Below are positions 17,159 to 24,577 of a DNA stretch of 64,000 bases, piece after piece (positions within the stretch are counted from its first letter, which is position 1; each line of letters starts with the position of its first letter). Origin of the DNA: Desulfobulbaceae bacterium (lineage in GTDB: Bacteria > Desulfobacterota > Desulfobulbia > Desulfobulbales > Desulfobulbaceae); contig JAABPV010000022.1 of assembly GCA_011391865.1 (NCBI GenBank), forward strand, positions 1-64,000, in the 5' to 3' direction. A program made the translations under genes and the position numbers. The notes under the pieces are model-generated. The model was not told the origin of the DNA. It saw nothing but the letters and a program-made list of their open reading frames with translations, and searched no databases.

Positions 17159-18490
17159 TTATTTCATCACTTCCCAACTGCTGATGATGGTGATGATGTC
17201 CTGCTTCTCCTGCTCGCTGAGATAGTTTGGGTCGCCGCTGTTTTCAGCCATGCTGCTGACAGTGTCCGCCCATTCCTCTTTCGTTTTGTCGGCCTGATGC
17301 ACCCGCTCCAAGTCATGGCAGTGCCCGCATTTGCGGGAAACGAGCGGATGATCGACACTCGATGACTTGGGCCGGGCGGAATCCTCGCCTTTAATCGGCT
17401 TTTCTTGCTGCGGTCGGCTGAGAAATTTGATGATCTCCTGTTTTTCCTCATTGGTCAGATAGTTAGGATCACCGGTGATCTCAATCATGCTGCTGACCGT
17501 CTCCGTCCATTCTTCCTCTGTTTTTTGTTGTACGCGCAGCACACGTTCAAAAGCATGACAGCCTGCGCTGGAGCCGCATTTTTTGGCGGCCAGAGGTTCA
17601 ACCGCCGGCGGTATTGTCGGCGTATCAACAGGTCTCGGCGGACGGCTACTGAGAAAACTGACGATATCCTGTTTTTCCTGCTCGGACAGATAGTCAGGAT
17701 CGCCAACAATTCGTATCATGTCATCGACAATCTCGCTCCAGCGCCGCTCGTTCAAGTCAGGCCCGTAGACTTTATCCAAGCTGTGGCAGATGCCGCATTT
17801 GCTGGAGATCAGCTGCCGCGCCCGCGCCGCTTTGTCGCTCCCCGACCGTTCCTTCTGCTGATTAAGATATTCAACAATCTGCTTGACATCCGCATTGGTG
17901 ATGTTTGGATAATCCCGCTCCGCCATCTTGCGGACAGTGGGCAGCCAGTCGGAGACCGTGCTGGTGTATATCCTCTCCAAGCTATGACATTTACTGCATT
18001 TTCTCGCCATGACATTCTGGCCCGGCTCGACGATGACCTTCTCGTTTTCCCCGCTGTAGGGAATAAGGTATTGGGAGTCGACGGCACTGGCGTAATATTT
18101 GGCCGTGATCGCTGTCAGGCCGAAAGATAGGCCGAAAATCGCCGTTCCCAACAGGATCAGCCTGGTGCTGATCTGTGACCTGCGCCGGGCGATGGCCACC
18201 TTGATCATGATCAACGGAATCAGCAGCAGCGCGACAACGATGGCGGGCATAGATGGCCCGGCGAGCGACATGTCGGTCTGAAGGCCGCCGGCGCTGAAAA
18301 CCATGTAGGCCAACACGCCGGCGAAAAGCACCAGAAAAAGATAGCCAAGAAAGCGGTGCACGGCGAACCAGCCGCTTTTTCCGTCCTTGTCCTCATCCGC
18401 CTTGCTGTTCATCTCCAGCATGATCAGCACTGTAACTCCGGCGATGACGACCAGCAGCACGGCCAGCATGGATGAAAAATGATGGTACAT
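17159..18490 (-). CDS. membrane-anchored tetraheme c-type cytochrome
   Basis: Protein of 443 residues with four N-terminal membrane segments (about 8-25, 44-66, 81-101 and 110-130) and four similar cytochrome modules facing the periplasm. Three haem sites are classical (CSKCH 165-169, CGICH 232-236, CGHCH 388-392). The third module has CGSSAGCH at 305-312, a CX5CH spacing, with a 3-residue insertion relative to CGHCH. Each module ends with a repeated helix such as GDPNYLSEQEKQDI. The membrane region has His residues, so extra b-haem is possible but unproven. The modules recall the PscC cytochrome c-551 family. The ATG at 18490 follows AAGGGG. It probably moves electrons between quinone pool or periplasmic carriers. 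It lies downstream of another cytochrome on the same strand. Confidence 0.88.
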   Translation of the reverse strand: MYHHFSSMLAVLLVVIAGVTVLIMLEMNSKADEDKDGKSGWFAVHRFLGYLFLVLFAGVLAYMVFSAGGLQTDMSLAGPSMPAIVVALLLIPLIMIKVAIARRRSQISTRLILLGTAIFGLSFGLTAITAKYYASAVDSQYLIPYSGENEKVIVEPGQNVMARKCSKCHSLERIYTSTVSDWLPTVRKMAERDYPNITNADVKQIVEYLNQQKERSGSDKAARARQLISSKCGICHSLDKVYGPDLNERRWSEIVDDMIRIVGDPDYLSEQEKQDIVSFLSSRPPRPVDTPTIPPAVEPLAAKKCGSSAGCHAFERVLRVQQKTEEEWTETVSSMIEITGDPNYLTNEEKQEIIKFLSRPQQEKPIKGEDSARPKSSSVDHPLVSRKCGHCHDLERVHQADKTKEEWADTVSSMAENSGDPNYLSEQEKQDIITIISSWEVMK

Positions 18491-18603
18491 GGCCCCTTGT
18501 GTTCCAGTGTTGTCTTCAAGCCGCCTGCCAGCTGCGACTCCCTTCAAAGTCTATCCGTTTTCCGCGCCCAGTTCAATGGTTAAGTCCTCCTTCATATGGA
18601 AAG

Positions 18604-20145
18604 TCAGGGCTGCGGGCAGCGCACCCGGGCCGCTTTTTCAGCAAAGATGAAATTGCCGTCATGCTCCGGCGTGTGGCAGCCGAGGCAGACCTGCTTGTCC
18701 GGCTTCGGTCTTGGTGTCCGGGCTTTTGCCGGATTGGCGGCGTGGGCCGCTGACGGGCCGTGACAGACCTCGCAGCCCACGTTCCTCAGCCGTTCCGGCA
18801 ATTGTGGCAGCCGCTCCGCTTTGATTTTGGCAAGATCGTAATGCGGCAGAGTGACATGGCAGACCAGACAGTCCTCGTTGAACTGCTGCTCTTTTTTCTT
18901 CAGCGTCTGCACGCTCCGGGCATGAGCAGTCTGCTCCCAGAAAGCGGCTTGAGCCGGATGACATTTGACGCAGCCCTGCCAGCCGGACAAGGTGCTGAGA
19001 CTTGAGGCGCGGCCCGTCCCATCCTGCCGCTCTTGATTCAATGCGTTGATGTTCCGCGTCATCTCAAGCATGATCGTCTGCACCTTCGGGTCTTCGGGCA
19101 GCGAGGAGTCCAGCGCGACAAACTGATTGCTGAAACGGCAGCTGTTCTCATTAACCGTTTTTCTTGTCTCCCGCAGCAGTTTGATCTGCTCCTCAAGCTG
19201 CTGTTTTTCCGCCAGTAGACGATTTTTCTCGTCAGCCTGCTCTTCTTTTTTGCCGCTCTGCCGCTCCAGACGCTCCAGCAGTAAGTTGACGTAATCAAGC
19301 TGCCGCTGGCTTTGGCCAATCTCGCGGAAGCCGTCCTGCGCCCATTTTCCGGCTGCTGTCCAGCTGATCCGCATCATGCCAAGAGTTTTCCCTCGTGCTC
19401 CGGTCTGAGCAAACAGGGTTTCACGCTCTACAAAAGGATCAGTCAGCTCCCCTGCCCCGGCAGCCAGAATCAAATGGATCTCAGGGTGAGCCGCCGCAAT
19501 TTCCTTGTTGACTCTCGCAGGCAGGCTGGACAGCAGAATGATCATGTCCGCCTTCCCCTTGAGCCGTGCCAGCTCTTTGGGCAGCGTTTCCGTCCACGGC
19601 AAGAGGACATGCTTTTCCTTGTCCGGCGCGTTCTCGATGCTGCCAGTGAGGCCGAGCACCGCAGTCCGCAGCCCAGCGATCTCAGTCAGCAGAGACGGCG
19701 CGAAAACCAAGCTACCGCTTTCCGCGTCGGTCAGATTCATCGAAAGCCATGTCAGCCGTTCTTCAGCCTGAAACCGTCTCAGCAGCTCCACGCCGCCCGC
19801 CAAATCATGCGCCCCAATGCCCGAAGCCCGGCAGCCCATCACCCGCATGGCTTCGGCGATGCCTTCTGCTCTGATTTTTTCCTGCCCCTCCTGTCCTGCC
19901 GGAATCGCCTCCCGCTTGAAGAGCAGGCCGCCGCTGTTCAGAAAAAGAAATGGAAGCCGCTCCTGCTCGGCCAATGTGCTGATTTGCAGAGCCTGTCTGG
20001 CCAAACCGCCCAGTTGGCGCGAGCGGCAACCGCAGGGTTCAGTTTCGCCGTGCAGGTCGTTGCTGTAAAAAAGAAGGAAATCCGCCGCCCGCAGCGGAGC
20101 CGCAGGCAAGATGACCAGCAGCATAAGCAGCAATATTTTTGTCAT
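18604..20145 (-). CDS. 5'-nucleotidase-like / cytochrome c554-like tetraheme protein
   Basis: 513 residues with a signal peptide (MTKILLLMLLVILPAAPLRA). The N-terminal half resembles the UshA/5'-nucleotidase metallophosphoesterase fold (FLLFYSNDLHGETEPCGC, GIGAHDLAGGVELLRRF). Several metal ligands look lost: NDLHG is kept, but GD, GNHE and GHTH equivalents are absent or altered, so hydrolase activity is doubtful. A coiled coil (about 290-345) links to a C-terminal domain with four haem motifs (CVKCH, CLVCH, CEVCH, CLGCH), like cytochrome c554. It is a periplasmic or exported electron-transfer protein. The ATG at 20145 is used; a TTG at 20157 is possible. It is followed by the membrane cytochrome gene, so the two may act together. 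Confidence 0.85.
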   Translation of the reverse strand: MTKILLLMLLVILPAAPLRAADFLLFYSNDLHGETEPCGCRSRQLGGLARQALQISTLAEQERLPFLFLNSGGLLFKREAIPAGQEGQEKIRAEGIAEAMRVMGCRASGIGAHDLAGGVELLRRFQAEERLTWLSMNLTDAESGSLVFAPSLLTEIAGLRTAVLGLTGSIENAPDKEKHVLLPWTETLPKELARLKGKADMIILLSSLPARVNKEIAAAHPEIHLILAAGAGELTDPFVERETLFAQTGARGKTLGMMRISWTAAGKWAQDGFREIGQSQRQLDYVNLLLERLERQSGKKEEQADEKNRLLAEKQQLEEQIKLLRETRKTVNENSCRFSNQFVALDSSLPEDPKVQTIMLEMTRNINALNQERQDGTGRASSLSTLSGWQGCVKCHPAQAAFWEQTAHARSVQTLKKKEQQFNEDCLVCHVTLPHYDLAKIKAERLPQLPERLRNVGCEVCHGPSAAHAANPAKARTPRPKPDKQVCLGCHTPEHDGNFIFAEKAARVRCPQP

Positions 20146-20189
20146 AGCTACACCCAATTCCTTATCTGTAATGTCATGAAATCATGAGG

Positions 20190-20371
20190 ATTATCGAAAT
20201 CCTGCCATATCATAGCCCATCCTTGATGGAGAGCAGTTTACCATGTTTTATGTATTAGTGGTAGTGGGATAGGTTCAAGGAAGCCTTGAACTGCTGGATG
20301 GGCAAGCGGCAGAAGAAAGAGGTCTGCAAGGTCAGGCAACGAGCACTTCGCCGCTCATCAGCCTTAGTTAC
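20190..20371. other. intergenic stretch before an unpaired terminator
   Basis: Upstream of the 20145 start, no convincing gene. A 27-residue basic frame (ATG at 20298, MGKRQKKEVCKVRQRALRRS and on) ends inside the terminator stem at 20372-20409. It has no clear ribosome binding site and may be a decayed gene end. GTTCAAGG and CCTTGAAC at 20273-20291 form a small hairpin. Confidence 0.35.
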
Positions 20372-20409
20372 AGGCTGTTAAGGTGTTTAGATCACCTGAC
20401 AGCCTTTTT
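20372..20409 (+). terminator. Rho-independent terminator without an obvious gene
   Basis: Stem AGGCTGT-TA-AGGTG pairs with CACCT-G-ACAGCCT (20372-20385, 20393-20405) and T residues follow (405-409). On the plus strand it would stop transcription before the pilin promoter, yet no plus-strand gene lies just upstream. A small RNA or decayed gene may feed it. Confidence 0.7.
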
Positions 20410-20469
20410 AAACCCTGTTTCAGTGAATGCTGCAACAGCTTCGAGTTTGAGCTGCTGAGAATATTCTTA

Positions 20470-20526
20470 GTGACAATTTTTGTCACCAACTGACAAAAAT
20501 TGTCACCAACTGACAAGAATTGTATT
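20470..20526. promoter_or_regulatory. TGACA/TGTCA palindromes upstream of the pilin promoter
   Basis: Three palindromic sites at 20-bp spacing: GTGACAATTTTTGTCAC (20470-20486), TGACAAAAATTGTCAC (20491-20506) and TGACAAGAATTGTA (20511-20524), with CAAC spacers. They lie about 75-130 bp before the sigma-54 element. TGTC-type sites are known for PilR, the activator of RpoN-dependent pilin genes, so these may be the enhancer sites. The link is inferred from position and motif. Confidence 0.6.
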
Positions 20527-20600
20527 GAAAATAATTATCAAAAGGAATGAACAGAAACGTTTTAATTGATTTAAATTTATTTTAGCGTTTGTTAAAAAAA

Positions 20601-20616
20601 TGGCATACAACTTGCA
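20601..20616 (+). promoter_or_regulatory. sigma-54 (-24/-12) promoter for the pilin gene
   Basis: TGGCATACAACTTGCA fits the RpoN consensus. GG and GC are separated by exactly 10 bp, as required. It lies about 60 bp before the pilin start. Pilin genes are a classical RpoN/PilR target. Confidence 0.75.
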
Positions 20617-20676
20617 TGTAGCTAACTCATACACGGCTATAGTGGCCAACAGCTCAATTCAAAAAAGGTGGAAAAA

Positions 20677-21159
20677 ATGAAAAAGCATTCAGAAAGTGGA
20701 TTTACGCTGTTAGAAATGATGATAGTAGTTACTATAATAGGAATTTTATCAGCTATCGCCATTCCTAACTATAGGGATTATGTTAGAAGAACTAGAAATG
20801 AAGCAACATCAGCCATGTCTGGTGATATAGCCAAATTTTTGCTTCAATGCTGGATTAAAGGTGGTAAAACAAGCACTGAAACAGTACGTCTCAATAACAC
20901 AGTTTGGAAAAGAATTATTTGTACTGATCGGCGCGGTAGAAAAACTTATTTCTATATAAAAATAGAATATTACGATTTTAAATTATCAGATCAAAGTTTT
21001 GCTATAAAAGGTATTGGAGGTTCCGAAGCATTTTGCTATAAAGATGGATTAACTCCTGAACCAATTCCTGTTGAATCTGAGCTGTCTGAAGAAACTGCTG
21101 AAACAGCCTGTTTACCTCTCGAAACCCAACCTCTCGTAATAGAGCAAACGGCTGAATAG
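20677..21159 (+). CDS. type IV prepilin-like protein
   Basis: 160 residues with a class III leader MKKHSESG and the prepilin cut before [15 protein letters not shown] (Glu at mature position 5), then a hydrophobic helix and [15 protein letters not shown]. The C-terminal domain has few cysteines (a pair near residues 136-148) and ends in an acidic tail ([13 protein letters not shown]). It is longer than the short Geobacter PilA, so an e-pilin role is not supported. The ATG at 20677 follows AAAGGTGG. The gene is markedly AT-richer than its neighbours, with a run of unusual codons, which suggests transfer. A sigma-54 promoter and TGACA sites lie upstream. No assembly genes are adjacent. Confidence 0.9.
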   Translation: MKKHSESGFTLLEMMIVVTIIGILSAIAIPNYRDYVRRTRNEATSAMSGDIAKFLLQCWIKGGKTSTETVRLNNTVWKRIICTDRRGRKTYFYIKIEYYDFKLSDQSFAIKGIGGSEAFCYKDGLTPEPIPVESELSEETAETACLPLETQPLVIEQTAE

Positions 21160-21189
21160 ATTTGATCAGAAAAAATCTCTGATCAAATC
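21159..21189. repeat. 12-bp perfect inverted repeat at the pilin 3' end
   Basis: GATTTGATCAGA (21159-21170) and TCTGATCAAATC (21178-21189) with a 7-nt loop, right at the pilin stop. No T-tract follows, but it may stabilise or end the pilin mRNA. Confidence 0.65.
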
Positions 21190-21336
21190 CGAAAACCTCA
21201 CTTCTTTCCATACGCCGAATCATGATCAGGATGCAGGACGATGCAGCGGAGATAATCGTCCTGCCCTGTTCACGGCAGCCTTAAAAGTAAAGCGCAGGCT
21301 TGAGCTAACCTGCGCTCCGTTTTCCTGCCGCTGCTG

Positions 21337-22413
21337 TCACGGCGCAGCAATGTCCTCAATCGTCAGCGGTTCGACGAGTTCGCCTGAATATTTATTCATC
21401 AATGCTTCGATCTGGTCGAAGTTTGCAATAGTGATTGCATAGGCAACGATTTCACCAACAGCAGGAATACTCACAAGGCCGTTGCCTGAAATGGTAATTG
21501 GATCCCCTGTCAGGATTGTTCCGCCGTACTTCGGATAATTCTGCATCCGAGCTGTGATTACTCCTTTCGTATCACGCCGCACGACAAGATTTCCGTATGC
21601 AGGGTCTGAACTGGATACGGTGCATGAATTCAGTGTTCCGAACCACACATCTGTATCATCGAGCCTTGAATACAGCTGCTTGCGTATTGTTGTGTCAGTA
21701 AGGATTCTTTGACGAATCGGTTTGCTGTATGCTGTAATGCGCAGACTTCCGCTTTCAGTGTACTTTGTCTTTGCCGTTAATGTGTACTCATTGCGGTATC
21801 CTGTGCCTTGTACTTCGTTTACAACATTGTTGATGAAAGAAACTGTCTTTTTTCCGATGCTCGGATAGATGAAAACTCGTTCTTCTCCATCAACTCCATT
21901 ATCGGTGAAAATGCCTTGCTGTTCGTCTGTCAAAGAAAACTTCAGATTGTCGCCGTAGATTTCAGTTGGGAACTGCTCTTCCATCGTGTTGGCCACGTTC
22001 CGCTGTACATCTATAACCTGAATTATCGACGGTTCTTTGGATGTGTAGCCTTCCCTTACAAACTCTGCTTCAACCCTAAGCTCATCACGGAACGTGAAAG
22101 ATACTTTGCCGTTCACAATCAGAGCGTTGGGCGGTAAGGGATCAGTTGGGCTTGCGAGCACTGCTGGCAAGCCTGTCACGAACGAGCAGAAGTTTTTCAG
22201 CTTGATAGTCTTGCCTGCCAGCAGCTGCTCTTTCACGACCGCCCGAAGATCATTCAGGACTATGAGCGCCACAGCCTCGGAAACCACTGGGTCTTTCGCG
22301 TTGATCAGCGCAGCCACGTCCTCAAAATCCAGAATCTCGCTGGCCTGCGTCCGGCAGAAGTATGATACGGGTGAAGTCAGCTTGTTTTCTGTCACGTAGT
22401 AGCCTATGGGCAT
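21337..22413 (-). CDS. HU-like DNA-binding domain / DUF4469-type protein, copy 2
   Basis: 358 residues, a paralogue of the 10380-11426 protein with the same plan. The HU-like part shows LDFEDVAALINAKDPVV, LNDLRAVVKEQLLAGKTI and KLKNFCSFVTGLP. The beta-rich part shows RVFIYPSIGKK and KYTESGSLRITAYSKPIRQR, then a C-terminal domain ending EPLTIEDIAAP. The ATG at 22413 is chosen over the ORF start at 22458 because GAGGAG lies 8 nt before it and because both paralogues begin with MPI. The 23-bp array at 22494-22578 starts about 80 bp upstream. It stands alone. The two copies have diverged strongly, so the duplication is not recent. Confidence 0.75.
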   Translation of the reverse strand: MPIGYYVTENKLTSPVSYFCRTQASEILDFEDVAALINAKDPVVSEAVALIVLNDLRAVVKEQLLAGKTIKLKNFCSFVTGLPAVLASPTDPLPPNALIVNGKVSFTFRDELRVEAEFVREGYTSKEPSIIQVIDVQRNVANTMEEQFPTEIYGDNLKFSLTDEQQGIFTDNGVDGEERVFIYPSIGKKTVSFINNVVNEVQGTGYRNEYTLTAKTKYTESGSLRITAYSKPIRQRILTDTTIRKQLYSRLDDTDVWFGTLNSCTVSSSDPAYGNLVVRRDTKGVITARMQNYPKYGGTILTGDPITISGNGLVSIPAVGEIVAYAITIANFDQIEALMNKYSGELVEPLTIEDIAAP

Positions 22414-22493
22414 GGTGTTGCTCCTCAGGTGAATTTGGTGTTCATGCTGCTCCTGCATTTATTGTACATTATGATCAGATTTTTGTGGAGCGC

Positions 22494-22578
22494 AAACACG
22501 TAGGCATTCAAGACATAAACACGTAGGCATTTAAGACATAAACACGTAGGCATTTATGTGTTGAATGCCTACGTGTTT
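22494..22578. repeat. array of 16-bp units with 23-bp period, last unit inverted
   Basis: Three direct copies of AAACACGTAGGCATTC or close variants start at 22494, 22517 and 22540, each followed by a 7-bp spacer (AAGACAT in the first two). The fourth unit, at 22563, is the exact inverse (GAATGCCTACGTGTTT) and keeps the 23-bp step. It lies about 80 bp upstream of the HU-like gene start at 22413. The remaining stretch (22579-22644) has no gene. Confidence 0.9.
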
Positions 22579-22644
22579 GTTTTCCGGCTCCGCTCGAGGC
22601 TGTGCCGTCGCGCCTCGTTCGTCGTCGTCATCGCCTGCTGCGCT

Positions 22645-23907
22645 TCATACAGGTAAGGCAGGACAGGCTAATGACTGCTCCGCCGCGCTTCTTCCAGCCA
22701 GCCAGCCGGTGGAAAACGCCGCCTGAAGGTTGTAGCCGCCGGTGTCGGCCTGCACGTCCAGCAGTTCTCCTGCCAGATAGAGTCCCTTGCAGAGCTTAGA
22801 CTGCATGGTGCGTGAGTCCACTTCCGCCAGCTCCACTCCTCCTGCGGTGACAATCGCCTCCTTGAAGCCGCGATAACCTGTCACCGGCAGGGCAACGGCC
22901 TTCAGCCAACCGCGCAGCCGTTTCCGTTCCGCTGCTGTGACCTCACCGGCCAGACGCTCCGGCGGCAAGCTGGTTTCCGCGCAGCAGACTGGCACCATCT
23001 GCTCTGGCAGTAAACCGCGCAGCACAACGGCCATTGGCTCCTTGCGCCGCTCCGTGAAGTCGCGCAGCAGGCGGGCATCCAGCTTTGGCTCATCCAAGGC
23101 CGGTTTCAGGTCAATCACCACCCCGACTGTATTCCCCTCCCGCAGCGCATCCACCATCTGACTGCTCAAGGTAAGAATGACCGGGCCGGAGAGGCCATAC
23201 TTCATAAAGAGCAGTTCACCGAAGGCATCAGCGCGCTTCTTGCCGTTGATCAGTAGTCGCACACCAACATTGCGCAAATGTAGTCCAGCCAGCTTTGCCG
23301 CTATACCGCCAGTCTCTACTGGCACAAGGGAAGGGCGGAGCGGGACAATGCTGTGGCCAGCTAATGCCGCCAGACGGCAACCGTCGCCACTTGAGCCTGT
23401 GGCTGGATACGACGAACCGCCTGCCGCGAGAATCACTGCGCCGCCAAGCACCTCTTGGCCGTTGCAGAGCACACCGCGCAGCTGGCCGCTTTCTATAAGC
23501 AGATCGTCCACCCGCGAATCAGGCCGCAGCGAGACCGGCAGAGCTGCCAGCCAGTCGCGGAATAAAGCCACCACATCCCCGGCCCTTCCCTGCGCAGGAA
23601 AGACCCTACCGCCCCGCTCGGTCACGGTCTCCAAACCGCGTTCCTCAAAGAAGCGGATTAGCTCCTGACTGAAGAACTGCTGGAAGCACTGGCGGAGGAA
23701 CTTGCCGTTTCTGCCGAAGCGGGCAAGGAAATCAGGTAGCTCGGCAGTGTTGGTGATGTTGCAGCGGCCCTTGCCGGAGATGTTGATCTTGCGGCCTGGT
23801 TGCGCCATCTTCTCCAGAAGCACGACCTCGGCCCCGCGCGATGCTGCTTGGCCTGCGGCCATCAGCCCCGCAGCTCCGCCACCGACAACAATAATACGGC
23901 GGCTCAC
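22645..23907 (-). CDS. BaiN-like FAD-dependent oxidoreductase (HI0933 family)
   Basis: Flavoprotein of 420 residues with a dinucleotide-binding motif at the N terminus (RRIIVVGGGAAGLMAAGQAA) and the family motif PGRKINISGKGRCNITN, plus TERGGRVFPAQGRAGDVVAL. The C-terminal part has the FAD-contact segment GLYLAGELLDVQADTGGYNL and ends with FSTGWLAGRSAAEQS. The GTG at 23907 is chosen because AGGAG lies 5 nt upstream; the open frame before it is not family-like. These proteins are annotated as NAD(P)/FAD-dependent oxidoreductases, and some reduce bile-acid intermediates, but the substrate here is unknown. It has no obvious operon partner. Confidence 0.92.
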   Translation of the reverse strand: MSRRIIVVGGGAAGLMAAGQAASRGAEVVLLEKMAQPGRKINISGKGRCNITNTAELPDFLARFGRNGKFLRQCFQQFFSQELIRFFEERGLETVTERGGRVFPAQGRAGDVVALFRDWLAALPVSLRPDSRVDDLLIESGQLRGVLCNGQEVLGGAVILAAGGSSYPATGSSGDGCRLAALAGHSIVPLRPSLVPVETGGIAAKLAGLHLRNVGVRLLINGKKRADAFGELLFMKYGLSGPVILTLSSQMVDALREGNTVGVVIDLKPALDEPKLDARLLRDFTERRKEPMAVVLRGLLPEQMVPVCCAETSLPPERLAGEVTAAERKRLRGWLKAVALPVTGYRGFKEAIVTAGGVELAEVDSRTMQSKLCKGLYLAGELLDVQADTGGYNLQAAFSTGWLAGRSAAEQSLACPALPV

Positions 23908-24124
23908 AGCAGCTCCTGCCAGTGCAGGGTGAACGTGCTTTTGCGCATGAAACGGCTCATTTTTTGTGAAAAGAAAGGGATAGACAGCGGAGCGCAATTG
24001 TACCCTGCTTTGCAGTCTCAGGAAAGAGCAGAATCGCTGTTTTCACTTGCGAGAAGGGCAAATCGTGAGTAATCAATGACAGGGGCTGCGGCAGAAATAG
24101 CCATACTACTCATGGTGAGCAGAG

Positions 24125-24568
24125 ATGACAGCGCGGTATGAGGCAGACGTAGTTGCATGGGCCAGCGAGCAGGCGCAGCTGATTCGCAGCGGCAGATTTG
24201 ATCTGCTGGACACAGAACATATTGCTGAGGAAATAGAGGACGTGGGCAAGAGCGAGCAGCGGGAGCTGGCGAGCCGCATGGCAGTGCTGCTCTGTCATCT
24301 GATCAAATGGTGCTATCAGCCCGCACGGCAGGGCGCAAGCTGGCTGGCAACGATTAAGACCCAGCGCGAGCGCGTCCAGCGCCGCCTGCGGCAGACTCCC
24401 AGTTTAGCGCAATGCCTGCATGATGCGGACTGGCTGGCCGATGCTTGGGATGATGCCCGCGATGCGGCGGCCAAGGAAAGCGGTATCGCCTATGAGAAGT
24501 TCCCGGAGCACTGCCCTTGGCAGCTTGAGGATGTCCTTTCACCAGACTGGCTGCCGGAGCTGCGCTGA
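24125..24568 (+). CDS. DUF29 domain-containing protein
   Basis: 147 residues that match DUF29: YEADVVAWASEQAQLIRSGR, LDTEHIAEEIEDVGKSEQRE, LASRMAVLLCHLIKWCYQP and a C-terminal EKFPEHCPWQLEDVL. It is a soluble helical protein with no signal peptide. The function of DUF29 is unknown; it is common in cyanobacteria and deltaproteobacteria. The ATG at 24125 follows GAGCAGAG. It precedes the radical SAM gene by only 9 bp, so the two probably share a transcript. Confidence 0.9.
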   Translation: MTARYEADVVAWASEQAQLIRSGRFDLLDTEHIAEEIEDVGKSEQRELASRMAVLLCHLIKWCYQPARQGASWLATIKTQRERVQRRLRQTPSLAQCLHDADWLADAWDDARDAAAKESGIAYEKFPEHCPWQLEDVLSPDWLPELR

Positions 24569-24577
24569 CAGAGCACG

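Noticed and set aside
20677-21159. Conductive (e-)pilin
   Set aside because: At 160 residues it is much longer than the short aromatic-rich PilA type, and no such aromatic pattern is visible.
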